A DNA stretch of 64,000 bases. Origin: Pyrus communis. Lineage: Eukaryota > Streptophyta > Magnoliopsida > Rosales > Rosaceae. Below the pieces are notes generated by a model that did no database searches, had not been told where the DNA came from, and was given only the letters and a program-made list of their open reading frames with translations. The position numbers and the translations under genes were made by a program. Each line of letters begins with the position of its first letter. Positions within the stretch are counted from its first letter, which is position 1. The DNA lies in the NCBI RefSeq assembly GCF_963583255.1, contig NC_084808.1, forward strand, positions 11,865,501 through 11,929,500, read 5' to 3'. This document shows positions 22,404 through 33,022 of the stretch, piece by piece.

Positions 22404-23343
22404 TGTTTCTTTGATTTCAACGTAATGAGGAACTAAAACCCCCTTTAGCTAGGGGGTGATTCGAAATAAATGTTTATGCTTGCATATGAATTGATTAAAC
22501 TTTCGTTGGAATTTCATAAGTTGTGGATTCAATTCGTTTAATTGTTTGATTGATAACTTATTTATGTATGTTCATTGAGATTGCAAGCTTAATTTTCATG
22601 CATGAATATGACGCTAGAATATAAGTGAGTTTCACCTAAACGTTACGAACTTATATTCACAAGTAGTGGAGGTTGCTCATAAACAATCGCGTTAAACGAA
22701 TTCTTGGCATAAGTTTCATGCGTATTCCATAGTAACGAATGCCTCGTCAACACTTATAGTTTTCATAATGCTTAATGATCTTTGATTGTATCTTTATTGT
22801 GCTTTTCACGTAAAGGACTTTTGGAGAATGTGGTGAATTGCGTTGCGCTAACCCATCCAATTCATTAACTTAAGGAGAACTTGACGGTTAATTTAAGCGG
22901 ACCTAATTAACCCGGGGCGTTGAGTTTCATAATTTATCGAAAGACCAACTGAGAATCAATCTTGTATGCAAGTGTAACATGTATGGAGATGAACCCCTTA
23001 GCTATTCTATCATCCATTCATTCCATTTCATCAATTCCATATTTACATTCTGTCTAGTTTATTAACTTGTTTCGTTATTTCAATTTTCGTAAAAACCTCA
23101 ATCCCCCTTTTGCTTTAATGTTCATTTTAGTTAGAATTCAATTTAGTTTGTGTTTTTAAAGCATTTTGAGTCTTTTGATTTGTTTTAGTGTTTTATATTA
23201 TGTTTTTACGTTTTTAAGTCAAATCCAAGTGATTAATAATCCCTCCTAATCCCCGGTCCAGAACGATCCCTACTTATACTTATACTACAATTTGACAAAA
23301 AGAGGGTTTAATTTGAGTGTCAAGTAATTCTCACATCAAATTT

Positions 23344-23361
23344 TGGCGCCGTTGCCGGGGA
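23344..23361 (+). promoter_or_regulatory. Primer binding site, tRNA-Asp type
   Basis: TGGCGCCGTTGCCGGGGA, 5 bp after the 5' LTR, is complementary to the 3' end of plant tRNA-Asp (CCCCGGCAACGGCGCCA). It would prime minus-strand DNA synthesis. It is intact, consistent with a recently mobilised element. Confidence 0.9.
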
Positions 23362-23541
23362 TTAGCAACTTTGCTAATCCCTTGGTTCTTTTCTTTGCTA
23401 ATCCCTTGGTTCTTTTCTTTTTTTTTGGTTTAGTTGTTTTCGTTTTAGTTTCTAACTTAGTGTTGTTTTCTTTGTTTGTTGTTACTTTTGATTTTTGATT
23501 TAGTTCTCTTTCTTTGATTTTAGGTACTAGAGAAGTAAGAT

Positions 23542-24876
23542 ATGGATTTTGCTAGCATTCAAGCTCAATTGGCAAATCTTACTTCTAAATTGTCGCCGTA
23601 TGCCGAAAGGACCACAATGCAGAGTGTCCCTACATTTGGTGCTTCATATAGGCAAGGATTTCAAACCAATCAATGTCCACAAAGAGATTGGAGGGATCAT
23701 TCAAACTCTATATGGTGGGAAGATCAACAAGTTCAACGTGAAGCATATTGGCAACCATATGAGGAGTTCTATTCAAGACCTATGCAGCCACCACAACTTC
23801 ATATGCAATATGCTCAATTAAATTCAAGTTCGCCAGTAGATTATATTCAAATTCTTAATGAAATAAATTCTTTGGCGCAGGGGTCACAAAATCAAGCCAA
23901 TGAGGCTCAACAAGAAGCATATTGGCAACCATATGAGGAGTTCAATACAACACCTATGCAGCCACCACAACCTCCCCCACAACAATTCCAATCAAGTTCA
24001 AGTATGTCCATGGATAATGATAAAAATTTTCAATTACTAACCTCTTTGACGCAGGACGAACAAAATCAAGACAAGAAGTTGGGTAAATTGGACGAGCAAT
24101 TTGGGCAGATTATGGAGTTCATGAAACAAATTCAAGAGCAAAGTGAACTCTCCAACTCAACTATTGAAAACTCGAAGGAAGATTTTGAAATCCACAATGC
24201 TATCACTTTGGGAAGTGCTATGGAGGTTGGAGCTGACCTAAAAATGTCCAAACATAGCCTAGAAGTGGATGAGGAGCTGCTAATTGAGGAGGAGGAAGAA
24301 GACATGCACACGGCAAGGGTAGAACAACCCTTGCCGCAGCCCCCTAAGCCCTCTAAACCACCCACCACCAGTAAGGACGTCCCAATTCCATGTTATTCTG
24401 ATGTTATTCCACCCAATGTCCCTTTTCCTAGCAGGTTTTTGATTCCCAACCAAGAAGAGAGTAAAAAGGACATCGTGGAAGCCTTCCCAAAGGTGCAAAA
24501 TGCTATTCAAATTCTTGGTGCAACACAACAAGTTTTAGATGGTGTTGAATTCTTCAAAGGACTTTGTACACCAAGAAGAATGATTCAAGAGAAGGTAGTG
24601 GCTGGAGAAGATGTAGAAGGCATCAAAGAGGACAAATTTGAAACCACAATTCCCAAGGAAGTTGGATTTTATGACACGGGACAAGTCATAACTTTCGAAG
24701 GGGTGTTTATTCTGGAGTTCATTTTGGAGCACACAGGTAAGCCGCCTCCCCGAATTTCAATTTTCTTTTATACTAACATGTGGTTAATGATTCAGGCACC
24801 CAAAATGGAATTTAAACTATTACCGGATCATTTCAAGTATCACCGCCCATTCAAAGATAAATTCCATGCCGTTTGA
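23542..24876 (+). CDS. Gag-derived protein of the young Athila-like element (444 aa)
   Basis: An uninterrupted ORF starts about 180 bp after the primer site. The middle and C-terminal parts match the C-terminal half of Athila-type gag: a Q/P-rich region, GKLDEQFGQIMEFMKQ, NAITLGSAMEVGAD and NVPFPSRFLIPNQEE..KKDIVEAFPKVQ...FFKGLCTPRR. The last ~40 residues (PKMEFKLLPDHFKYH) resemble the linker just before reverse transcriptase, so an internal deletion has probably joined gag to a pol edge, removing the protease. An in-frame 174-bp duplication makes YWQPYEEF...PMQPPQ occur twice (from 23740 and 23914). No zinc knuckle is visible. The retrotrans_gag core normally upstream is missing, so capsid function is doubtful. 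Confidence 0.8.
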   Translation: MDFASIQAQLANLTSKLSPYAERTTMQSVPTFGASYRQGFQTNQCPQRDWRDHSNSIWWEDQQVQREAYWQPYEEFYSRPMQPPQLHMQYAQLNSSSPVDYIQILNEINSLAQGSQNQANEAQQEAYWQPYEEFNTTPMQPPQPPPQQFQSSSSMSMDNDKNFQLLTSLTQDEQNQDKKLGKLDEQFGQIMEFMKQIQEQSELSNSTIENSKEDFEIHNAITLGSAMEVGADLKMSKHSLEVDEELLIEEEEEDMHTARVEQPLPQPPKPSKPPTTSKDVPIPCYSDVIPPNVPFPSRFLIPNQEESKKDIVEAFPKVQNAIQILGATQQVLDGVEFFKGLCTPRRMIQEKVVAGEDVEGIKEDKFETTIPKEVGFYDTGQVITFEGVFILEFILEHTGKPPPRISIFFYTNMWLMIQAPKMEFKLLPDHFKYHRPFKDKFHAV

Positions 24877-24890
24877 TTTTATTTATGTTA

Positions 24891-24943
24891 ATAAAAAAAA
24901 AAAAAATAAAAAAAATAAAAAAAAAAAAAAAAAAAAAAAAAAA
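24891..24943 (+). repeat. A-rich tract
   Basis: About 50 bases of A interrupted by single T, right after the gag-derived ORF. It separates gag from the antisense ORF module and may mark a junction or retroposed end. Run length is prone to sequencing error. Confidence 0.8.
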
Positions 24944-24985
24944 TAATTTGAAAGAAAGATACTAAACATGGAGAAAGGTGGAGCT

Positions 24986-25666
24986 TCACAAAGGTTGTTT
25001 ACGTGAAGCCCCACTACGAGGCGCAGAAGCGGAAGGCGCAGAAGCGGGAGGCATAGAAGCGGGAGGCATCGGAGTGGAAGCCATCGGAGCGGGAGGCATC
25101 GGAGCTAGAGCATTCCAGGCCTCAATACTTGGCCAAGCGCTGGATGACCCAGGAAAAAGGTGCCTCTGGAGATAAGACGCAAGCCTTTGACGGTCACTGT
25201 GAATTCGACCCTCAGATTCTTGCAGCTCATCAAGCTTCCTCTTCATCCCCGACGAATAGTTATTTGCAAGCACATGCAAACTTCTATTCTCGTACTTAAG
25301 CTGCTGGATCTCTTGCTTAAGTCTTTCCACCTCTGCCATCAACGATTCCACCTGACGGGAGCGGGCAAGCAGGCGTAGGCCCATGTTGGACACAGAGCTC
25401 GCACACTGAACACTAAGTGCGAGGGACTCTTGAACGGCCAACTCATCGGACCGTCCTGACAGCAGCCTACTATCTTTTGGAGTGAGGAGGTTTTTAGCTA
25501 CTATTGTAGCTGTTGTGGCGTCCTGCATCACAGAGTCTTCACCTGAAAGAGGACCGTTAGAAGATAAAAAAGAAGGGCGCCATACATTACCTTGACGGGG
25601 CGCAACCGGATCGCTGCTGAGACTCAAATCTAAGCTAAGGTTCGATGAGTTTGCCATTTTTTTCAA
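24986..25666 (-). CDS. Antisense extra ORF of the young element (226 aa, coiled coil plus proline-rich tail)
   Basis: Intact ORF opposite to gag. Residues ~28-85 contain NVWRPSFLSS, VAKNLLTPKDSRLLSGRSDELAVQ and SLALSVQCASSVSN. Residues ~95-165 form a heptad-like coiled coil (RQVESLMAEVERLKQEIQQLKYEN...MKRKLDELQESEGR). The tail repeats MPPASM/SAPSA units. The same protein, decayed, is encoded at 50833-51492 in the Tat-like element, also antisense to pol. Additional ORFs near the 3' end, some antisense, are known in Tat/Ogre-lineage plant retrotransposons. Function unknown; no catalytic motif visible. Oddly, it sits in an Athila-like element. Confidence 0.75.
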   Translation of the reverse strand: MKKMANSSNLSLDLSLSSDPVAPRQGNVWRPSFLSSNGPLSGEDSVMQDATTATIVAKNLLTPKDSRLLSGRSDELAVQESLALSVQCASSVSNMGLRLLARSRQVESLMAEVERLKQEIQQLKYENRSLHVLANNYSSGMKRKLDELQESEGRIHSDRQRLASYLQRHLFPGSSSAWPSIEAWNALAPMPPAPMASTPMPPASMPPASAPSASAPRSGASRKQPL

Positions 25667-26990
25667 AAAGTGTTCAAAGAGAAGGGGTGGATGGAGTTAA
25701 AAATTTCACAAAGGGCCGGAGTCGAGTTTCAGGAATGGGAAATCTTCAGAGTGTGTTTGTTGTGGTGATCGATAGCTCAATAAAAAAGCCAAGGCGACGC
25801 GTCCACCGATTCAAAAAGCCGGAATTTCCGGCGTAAGTTAGGCGACGCTCCCTCGGCTTTTCAGAAAACGCGTTCAACTTTGTCAAAAGATTTCTGACAA
25901 AGCTGAAAACACGTGGAGGCCATCATCGCAACTACACGTCTTTAGCCGACAAGCGCAAAGTTCGGCGACGCTTTCTCTGCTTTTCAGAAAACGCGTGCAG
26001 CTTTGTCAAAAGGAGCCGCATCTGCACTACCACGTGTCGTTCAGAAAGCGAAGGGGCGTCGTTCAGAAATCGAAGGGGCGCCTACTCAGAAATCGAAGAG
26101 GCGTATTCAAAGATCGAAGAGGCGCCACTATTTCAAAAAGCCGGATTTGCGGGATCAAAACGTTTGTCGACAAGGGTAAAAAGTACCACCACTTGATATT
26201 ATCTCTATATATGTCGACCTTCGTCTTTTATGGCAGGGCAAACCTGAAGAAAATGCCCAACTCTCCCTCACCTCTGAGGGCGCACTCCCAGCAAAGCCTT
26301 TCAAAATACTCAATTCTTTCTTCTTCCCCAAAGATGATACCAGATGCCTGGAGTACATATGACCCAGGAGGAAACGGCGGATTGAAGCATGTGCTGATTC
26401 ATTCACCGCTTCTTCAAAGCAAAGGTATCTCATATCATCAAGGTCAAAAGCAAAAGTATCTCATATCATGCTCTTTCCCTGTCTTTTTCTTTGTCCTTGT
26501 TCTTACTCGCATGGCAAAGTAAAAGAAGCAATCAGCCGGCACTTGGAGTCAATCTTCCGATCTGGAGCCAACTGCCTGGAATCTATTCCTGATTGCTTAC
26601 CTAGCGTTGCTCTCGAGTAGTCATCTTCAACGGTTGATACACTTCCGGAGAAGGGACCACTTCTGCAAAGGGGAGCGAGTAAGGCAAGTGAAAATGATAC
26701 ATTGAAGCATGTGGAGACAAACATAGGCTGAGTTATCCTCCAACCCTTTTCAATACGAATTGGAAAGATTGAACAAAGAAACAGACCAAAAGGGTATGCT
26801 CAGACCTTCGGGGGAGACCAAATGAACCATCCTGCTGCCCAGTTCAAGAAGTAGCACAAAGGAAAATCAACGATGGGCAGAAACCAGTTCAAGAGTAAGC
26901 CTGTGGAATCACAAAGATCAAAAGCCTCAATGCAATTACCAAGGAGAAGATGGAATTTACACTCTATAACCAGATTTGCGTCTCTAAACT
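25667..26990 (-). other. Upstream region of the antisense ORF module
   Basis: Read on the - strand this stretch matches, in diverged form, 49616-50830 upstream of the homologous ORF in the Tat-like element. Shared blocks include the GATTGCTT/'AAAAAGACAGGGAAAGAGCATGATATG' area (26450-26530) and 'TGAGTATTTTGAAAGGC' (26297-26313). Short repeats of TCAGAAATCGAAGGGGCG occur at 26039-26125. A TATATAGA motif (26203-26212, - strand) is conserved in position between the two modules. Open frames on the + strand here appear to be shadows. Confidence 0.65.
26203..26212 (-). promoter_or_regulatory. Candidate TATA box for the antisense ORF
   Basis: On the - strand, GGTCGACATATATAGAGA lies ~540 bp upstream of the antisense start codon. 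The homologous position in the other element reads GGTCAAAATATATAGGAA (around 49985-50003, + strand). Conservation in diverged copies suggests function but is not proof. Confidence 0.4.
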
Positions 26991-27975
26991 CTTCTCTTTG
27001 TTAATTACATTATGCCATGTTTAGTATGTTTAAGTGCTTTTTGTGTATTTACTTATGCTTTGTGTGAATCTATGCTTAAAACATTGAGGACAATGTTTGA
27101 TTTAAGTGTGGGGGGGGTAACTAAGTATATTTGATGCAAATTCGTTGGATTTTATCACCTATCACTTCACATGTTGTTTCTCACTGTTTTAAAACTGTTT
27201 TAGTGTGTTTTGTCTTAAAAATTCGAAAGTCCCATAAAAATTTGAAAAATTGTTTTGAAAAACCCAAAAAAGAGTTGTTTTAAAGTTGTTTTTGTGTGTT
27301 TGTTTGTGTCTTAGGATACCTTCCAACACAATGATAAGGATTTGGTTTGTAATTGCATGACTGTTAAAAAGAGTTATTAACATAGAGAAAAGTTTGATTT
27401 ACTCTTGGTATATGCTTGGTTATGGTTATAATGTATAACTTCACATGCAATCATAAAAGAAAATTTAGTTTTTGTAACATGCCTGAAGGAAGGAACTCAA
27501 ACAAATGCTACAACCCTGAGAGACTTGAGCCTATAACGTTCTTTGGAGAGTATAATCTGTGATTTCTTGTTTTCTAAAATCGTTGCATGATCTCATTATT
27601 CTTTGCTTGGTTACTACTTAGAAGGCGTTTCATCATATAGTTCCAAATGCTAGAACTCATGCCCATTTCATTCAAAGCATGTTATTGATTTGCATAACAT
27701 ATATCAAGATGAAGTTGTGTAGTTGCCACCATAGCCAAATAGCCTCGCTTCCCATATTTCGTATATGTTGTAAGTTTTACCCCCGTTGAGCCATGTTAAC
27801 CCATGTTCTTTGTTAACCCACTTTATCTTCACCTAACCTAGAATATGACCGTCCTTACCCTTGTTCTTAAAAGATAGTGAGCATGACTTAATTGAATTCC
27901 TTTTGAGTTACATTATGAAAGAAAATAAGTGTGGGGGAGAGAATGTTTAAGTGTTTTTGTTTTGAGATTCAAAAG

Positions 27976-28027
<52 letters not shown>

Positions 28028-28757
28028 GAATAAGTGATTGAAGAAAGGTTCCAAAACACCAATTCTGGGCGTAAATTGTCTAAATTCTCCCTTTTTGTTC
28101 AAAAGTTGAGTTTTCATTCAAAAGTGAATTCTAAGTTGATTAAAATGCTTTGCTCACTATTTCTTTAAGAACCTTTGTTTTCCATATCCCTTCTTTATCC
28201 ACATACCCCAAGCCCCGTTACAACCCTTGACTTCTATCTTGAGTGTTGTGTATTTCAATTTGTGGAGGTTGAACTTGGTATGAGCTTATGGTGTCACTGG
28301 TTCTCGCGTCTAAGTAGTAGCATTCCATTCATGAGATCATATCTAAACTTGATTTTTAACTCCAGAATTTGCGTTCTTTGTGATACATATATGTGAGTGT
28401 CGTTTTCATGTTTACATCAATCTTCTCACATATGACTAGATTAGGGTGTGTAGTTAGAAAATCTGAGTAAAAATTGAGTGCATATCTTGAAAGGAATTGA
28501 GCAAATTCTCTAAGGCATGTTACTACATTCAAAACATGGTTTTAAATGCTTAATTGTGAACTAGTATATGGTGACTATGATTAAGAATGTACTTAAATGT
28601 GAAGATGACTAAAATCTGTGAGAATGATGATTTTTAACTTGTCATGTGCATTGGAAATCCCTAAGACGGTTGTTGGAAGGTTTAGGTTGTGTTTTACGTG
28701 TTTAGTGTCGTTTTGTTTATTTGTTTTTATTCTGTTTTGCTCGAGGACTAGCAAAAG
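26991..28757 (+). other. Non-coding interior and 3' region of the young element
   Basis: No coding sequence. It includes the Athila-type phrase around 27080-27118, a second 'AAGTGTGGGGG' at 27926-27937 (so three polypurine-like tracts in all), and a ~46-base A-run at 27974-28021. Short open frames have no domain. A long non-coding region after gag is usual in non-autonomous Athila derivatives. Confidence 0.65.
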
Positions 28758-28775
28758 CTAAGTGTGGGGGTATTT
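28758..28775 (+). promoter_or_regulatory. Polypurine tract before the 3' LTR
   Basis: GCTAAGTGTGGGGGTATT directly precedes the 3' LTR. The G-rich core would prime plus-strand synthesis. The same G-rich phrase occurs at 27100-27117 and 27926-27937. Confidence 0.7.
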
Positions 28776-31024
28776 GATAGGAGCATATTCATGCGACTTA
28801 AATGGCTTGTTCTCGTGCATTTACGTTATGTTTCTCTCGTTATTTTAGTCCTTTATGCTTCTTTTGTGTGTTTTCAGGTTCTAAGGGCCTAGGGAGCAAG
28901 AAAGTGCATTTTGAGGCCATTTGGAGCATTTTTGGGCATGGATTGGATAGCTTATCCATGGAGCCAAGAGGATGGACGAATTTGAAGGCCTTGTATGCAC
29001 TTGAAGACACAAAACAATGGCTCTAGCCCAATCAAACACATTATGCCATACAAACCAACCTATTTTAGGCCCATTCTATGTACTTAAACCCTAGCCCTTT
29101 AAACTAATTCATTTATCACTTATCAAACCATTCACTTATCACTCACCACATATCATTCACTTATCACTTAACATATCATTCATTTATTTCACTTCCATAC
29201 TCCTCTTAATTCCACATGCATTCTCACACATGCACATCATTCACTCACATTTCCACCATTCATTCTTTATTCCTTTCCAAACATCTCACATGCATTTCCA
29301 CCTTCCTACTTCATCATTTCACCACATTCTCCCTCTTTAACTCACATGCATTCATCATAATTCACAACACAAAACAACTTCATTGTTGTGGGTTCCCATT
29401 TCCTTTCCAAACATCTCACATGCATTTCTTCATTATTTCCTAACCCTACATGCATTATTTATTGCATCTTCACATGCATTCACACACACTTTACATGCAT
29501 TATTTATTGCATCTTCATTATTTCCTATATGCCATTTTCAGATTTCCACCCACTAACCTAGTCATCAACACATGCACTTCCACCTTTCATCCACAATGAT
29601 TCATGATTCATTCACTTTGCATCCTTTAAATCACATACTTTTCCATCATTAATTAGCCACTTGCATCTTAAACAAACAACCATATGTTCCCTCCACTACT
29701 CCTATAAATACCCTTGCATTCATTCATTCAAGAACATCTCATTTTCATACACAACACACCACAAACACTTCCATTCCTTCTCTTTGCCGTGAGTCCCCTT
29801 AGAATCCAAAACCATCTTTCCATTTCCACCACTTCCCAACCCTCCAAACCACTCCTCTACCATTTCCATAATCCCCCAAACCTCACCTTAGACCTTGTGC
29901 CATAATAAAGAGGAAGAGAAGAGGACCTAAACGTTCATACAATTCAAGTTTGAGTTGTTGGAATGTTTAGGTGATTCTTTGATTTCAATGTTTCATTTTA
30001 ATTCTCTTTGTTTTGTACGTATAAGGAATGAAAGAGAAGAGTGCCTAAACGTTCATACAATTCAAGTTTGAGTTGTTGGAATGTTTAGGTGTTTCTTTGA
30101 TTTCAACGTAATGAGGAACTAAAACCCCCTTTAGCTAGGGGGTGATTCGAAATAAATGTTTATGCTTGCATATGAATTGATTAAACTTTCGTTGGAATTT
30201 CATAAGTTGTGGATTCAATTCGTTTAATTGTTTGATTGATAACTTATTTATGTATGTTCATTGAGATTGCAAGCTTAATTTTCATGCATGAATATGACGC
30301 TAGAATATAAGTGAGTTTCACCTAAACGTTACGAACTTATATTCACAAGTAGTGGAGGTTGCTCATAAACAATCGCGTTAAACGAATTCTTGGCATAAGT
30401 TTCATGCGTATTCCATAGTAACGAATGCCTCGTCAACACTTATAGTTTTCATAATGCTTAATGATCTTTGATTGTATCTTTATTGTGCTTTTCACGTAAA
30501 GGACTTTTGGAGAATGTGGTGAATTGCGTTGCGCTAACCCATCCAATTCATTAACTTAAGGAGAACTTGACGGTTAATTTAAGCGGACCTAATTAACCCG
30601 GGGCGTTGAGTTTCATAATTTATCGAAAGACCAACTGAGAATCAATCTTGTATGCAAGTGTAACATGTATGGAGATGAACCCCTTAGCTATTCTATCATC
30701 CATTCATTCCATTTCATCAATTCCATATTTACATTCTGTCTAGTTTATTAACTTGTTTCGTTATTTCAATTTTCGTAAAAACCTCAATCCCCCTTTTGCT
30801 TTAATGTTCATTTTAGTTAGAATTCAATTTAGTTTGTGTTTTTAAAGCATTTTGAGTCTTTTGATTTGTTTTAGTGTTTTATATTATGTTTTTACGTTTT
30901 TAAGTCAAATCCAAGTGATTAATAATCCCTCCTAATCCCCGGTCCAGAACGATCCCTACTTATACTTATACTACAATTTGACAAAAAGAGGGTTTAATTT
31001 GAGTGTCAAGTAATTCTCACATCA
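28776..31024 (+). repeat. 3' LTR of the young element
   Basis: Matches the 5' LTR throughout apart from a 1-bp deletion near 28798-28803. It ends CACATCA and is followed by the GTGGA duplication. Confidence 0.95.
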
Positions 31025-31029
31025 GTGGA

Positions 31030-32009
31030 TATACCACGCATATCACCCCTAGAATATGTATGGTCCTTCATCGTGGATTAGCCAAGCACAACCATAGGCA
31101 TATCTAATAGTGTACACAATGATGACCTGTCGTATATATACCAATGATGATTACTCCTAGAATACAAATGGTCCCTATCGCATATTAACTAAACAGGACC
31201 ATATTCTATAGTACTTGCTCTAGTGTACTTATTCTTGTGTTGGGATTATGCCATATTAGTCAGAAAGGTTATGCTATTGTCGGAGTTACTGGCCTTACCG
31301 GAATGCCTTTAGACTAAGTTAGTTGAACACTACATGATATGAAAGGAAGAAGGGATGTGCAATCAACACATATCCATTTCGGAAAACTATAAAAAAAAAT
31401 AGTCAAATTGGGCTCTTTGTTTCATGGTAAAATGATTTAAGCTTTTCGAAGTAATAAAATATTAGAACAAAATAAGTAAAGGTATCAAAAACCCTCCATT
31501 CTTGTGTTTTATGGGAAAATTCAGGCCTTTGCGACAAACTCTTCTCCACATCATATAAAGTTAGGGCTCGTGATTCTTCAATCTATCATGAAGTAATTGT
31601 AATCGTCATCCTTGTTTTTGTTGTCACTCACGAATAGAATTTTTACTACCAATTCAATTCCGATTTGGTCCCAGAAGTTCTCTTTATAAAGCTTAAGACG
31701 TTCTCAACATATCCTCAGAAGGAACTTTCCTCGAAATATACCATCTTGACCTTCAAAATACCCAAAACGTTCAGAAACATTAATTTGGGAAAGCTACATG
31801 TTGCGCCTTCTTTTCTTCGTCATGGTCAAACGGCTTGAATTAAATTATGGAACTTTGACACAATTATTTTGAAAGATTCACAAATCTACTCCAATTGGGA
31901 TTACTCCAACATTCCTTTGTTTGATCACTTTTTTGCTTAAAGTAGATTCACATGTTGATAGAGTGATTGGATGGGAGAATATGAATTCACTCTTAATGAA
32001 AGCACCAAT
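31030..32009. other. Old repeat flank and probable leader of a - strand LTR element
   Basis: 31030-31300 continues the old tract that received the young element, with repeats of 'TCCTAGAATA..ATGGTCC'. At 31990-32009 the - strand reads TTGGTGCTTTCATTAAGAG, resembling the primer site/leader of some plant gypsy elements just inside the LTR at 32010. No gag or pol is left. Confidence 0.4.
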
Positions 32010-32664
32010 TGTTGGAACCCAATTCACGCACTTCCACAGACGGAGGTGAAAGTCGAACTAGTCCATGATCATTGATGAAGGAAGAATAAGGTTGATTGTA
32101 GGGTGTTTGAATCCGAAAAAGAGTGTCTACATATCTCTGGGAATGAGAATCAAACCATGGGTGTAGTTCTAAGAAATAATGGGGTGAACCATCCTTGATG
32201 AATATCATATGGCGGGGCATTAAAAAGAAAAGTTCTCCATCGATATGTCTACGCGTACACAACGGCGTATGAGCCTTTGTTAGGCATAGAGAGAACATGT
32301 GTATTGTGGAAAATATTAGACTTAGAGAGATCAAAGAGCGTGAGATGTCCTCTTTGATAATTACTCAAGCTAGTGTATTTATAGGGATCTTGAGAGTTTT
32401 TGTAAGGAAAGCAATCTTCATCAAATCAAGAGACGATCTAGGAGGAAATCTAGGATAAGATACCCAATCTTCCTAGAATCATGATTATGTTGCCTAATCC
32501 CCTAGTATCCTAATTTGACCTTAATTAGGGTTTCTTTACTTGGGAGACAAGTAATACCTTTAATAGACTAAAGCCTAGCTTGCCAAATTATGCTCCCTTG
32601 GCCTCGAGCTTTCCGATCTTTCTCACCATGTATTATGAGCCCAGAAAATCATGGTCCCACATAA
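32010..32664 (-). mobile_element. Probable LTR on the - strand
   Basis: The right end (- strand) is GGGTTCCAACA, followed by a primer-site-like TTGGTGCTTTC. A TATA box CCCTATAAATACACTAG lies at 32367-32383 (- strand). The outer end near 32664 (TGTGGGACC on the - strand) is inferred and unsupported by a target duplication. The - strand frame 31993-32334 is leader sequence, not a gene. Confidence 0.5.
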
Positions 32665-32676
32665 TCCTTGGAATAA

Positions 32677-33022
32677 GACCTGGTTTGGTACTGAGGTGAT
32701 TCTGAAAAAAAGCTGGTATCAAAAAAAGCTGGGAGCTGTTTTTGTGTTTGGTAAACATTCAGCTTCAGCTTTTTTTCACAGTTTTGGGTGAAAAAAAGCC
32801 AAAAACAAGAAGCTACAAAACCCAGCTTTGAAAAATCGGCTTTTTTTCACATATGTTTTACATAAAAGTTTACCAAACACTATAATACTGATTTTTTTTT
32901 TTTCAAAAGCACTTTTACAAAAAAGTTTACCAAACACTCTGCTGCTTTATTTCACAGCTGTTTATTCTCACAGCACAGCAGAATCAGTTTTTTTTCAAAG
33001 CACAGCAATACCAAACCAACCC
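32677..33022 (+). mobile_element. Tourist-like MITE, copy 1
   Basis: Ends GACCTGGTTTGGTACTG and CAATACCAAACCAACCC, flanked by TAA (32674-32676 and 33023-33025). A 3-bp TWA duplication marks PIF/Harbinger-type MITEs. It has many 'AGTTTACCAAACAC' and 'AAAAAAGC' units. An inverted relative lies at 36102-36450. Small open frames inside are not genes. Confidence 0.85.

Larger units (their letters stand above)
21089..23338 (+). repeat. 5' LTR of the young element
   Basis: Starts TGATAGGAGC and ends TCTCACATCA. Comparison with the 3' LTR along the whole length shows one 1-bp indel (TTAAATGG at 21113 versus TTAATGG) and no substitution that I could see. A TATA box CCTATAAATACCC lies at about 22014-22026. 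Two copies of an imperfect hairpin follow at 22240-22285 and 22358-22403. The open frames inside are LTR sequence, not genes. Confidence 0.95.
21089..31024 (+). mobile_element. Young non-autonomous Athila-like LTR retrotransposon (9.9 kb)
   Basis: LTRs of 2250 bp (21089-23338) and 2249 bp (28776-31024) bound a 5.4-kb interior. A perfect 5-bp duplication GTGGA flanks it (21084-21088, 31025-31029). Order: 5' LTR, tRNA-Asp primer site, gag-derived ORF (+), antisense ORF (-), long non-coding tract, G-rich polypurine tract, 3' LTR. There is no protease, reverse transcriptase, RNase H or integrase, so it must be mobilised in trans. The gag character and the 'GAGGACAATGTTTGATTTAAGTGTGGGG' type 3' region (27085-27118) suit the Athila lineage. 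Structurally it resembles elements described as TR-GAG or LARD-like. Confidence 0.92.

Noticed and set aside
26155..26724. Open frames on both strands in the antisense module upstream region
   Set aside because: They are not preserved in the homologous region of the Tat-like element (49600-50700), unlike the named antisense ORF.
27974..28021. Long A-run as a retrogene poly-A tail
   Set aside because: It lies within the retrotransposon interior, with no spliced coding sequence upstream and no target duplication of its own.
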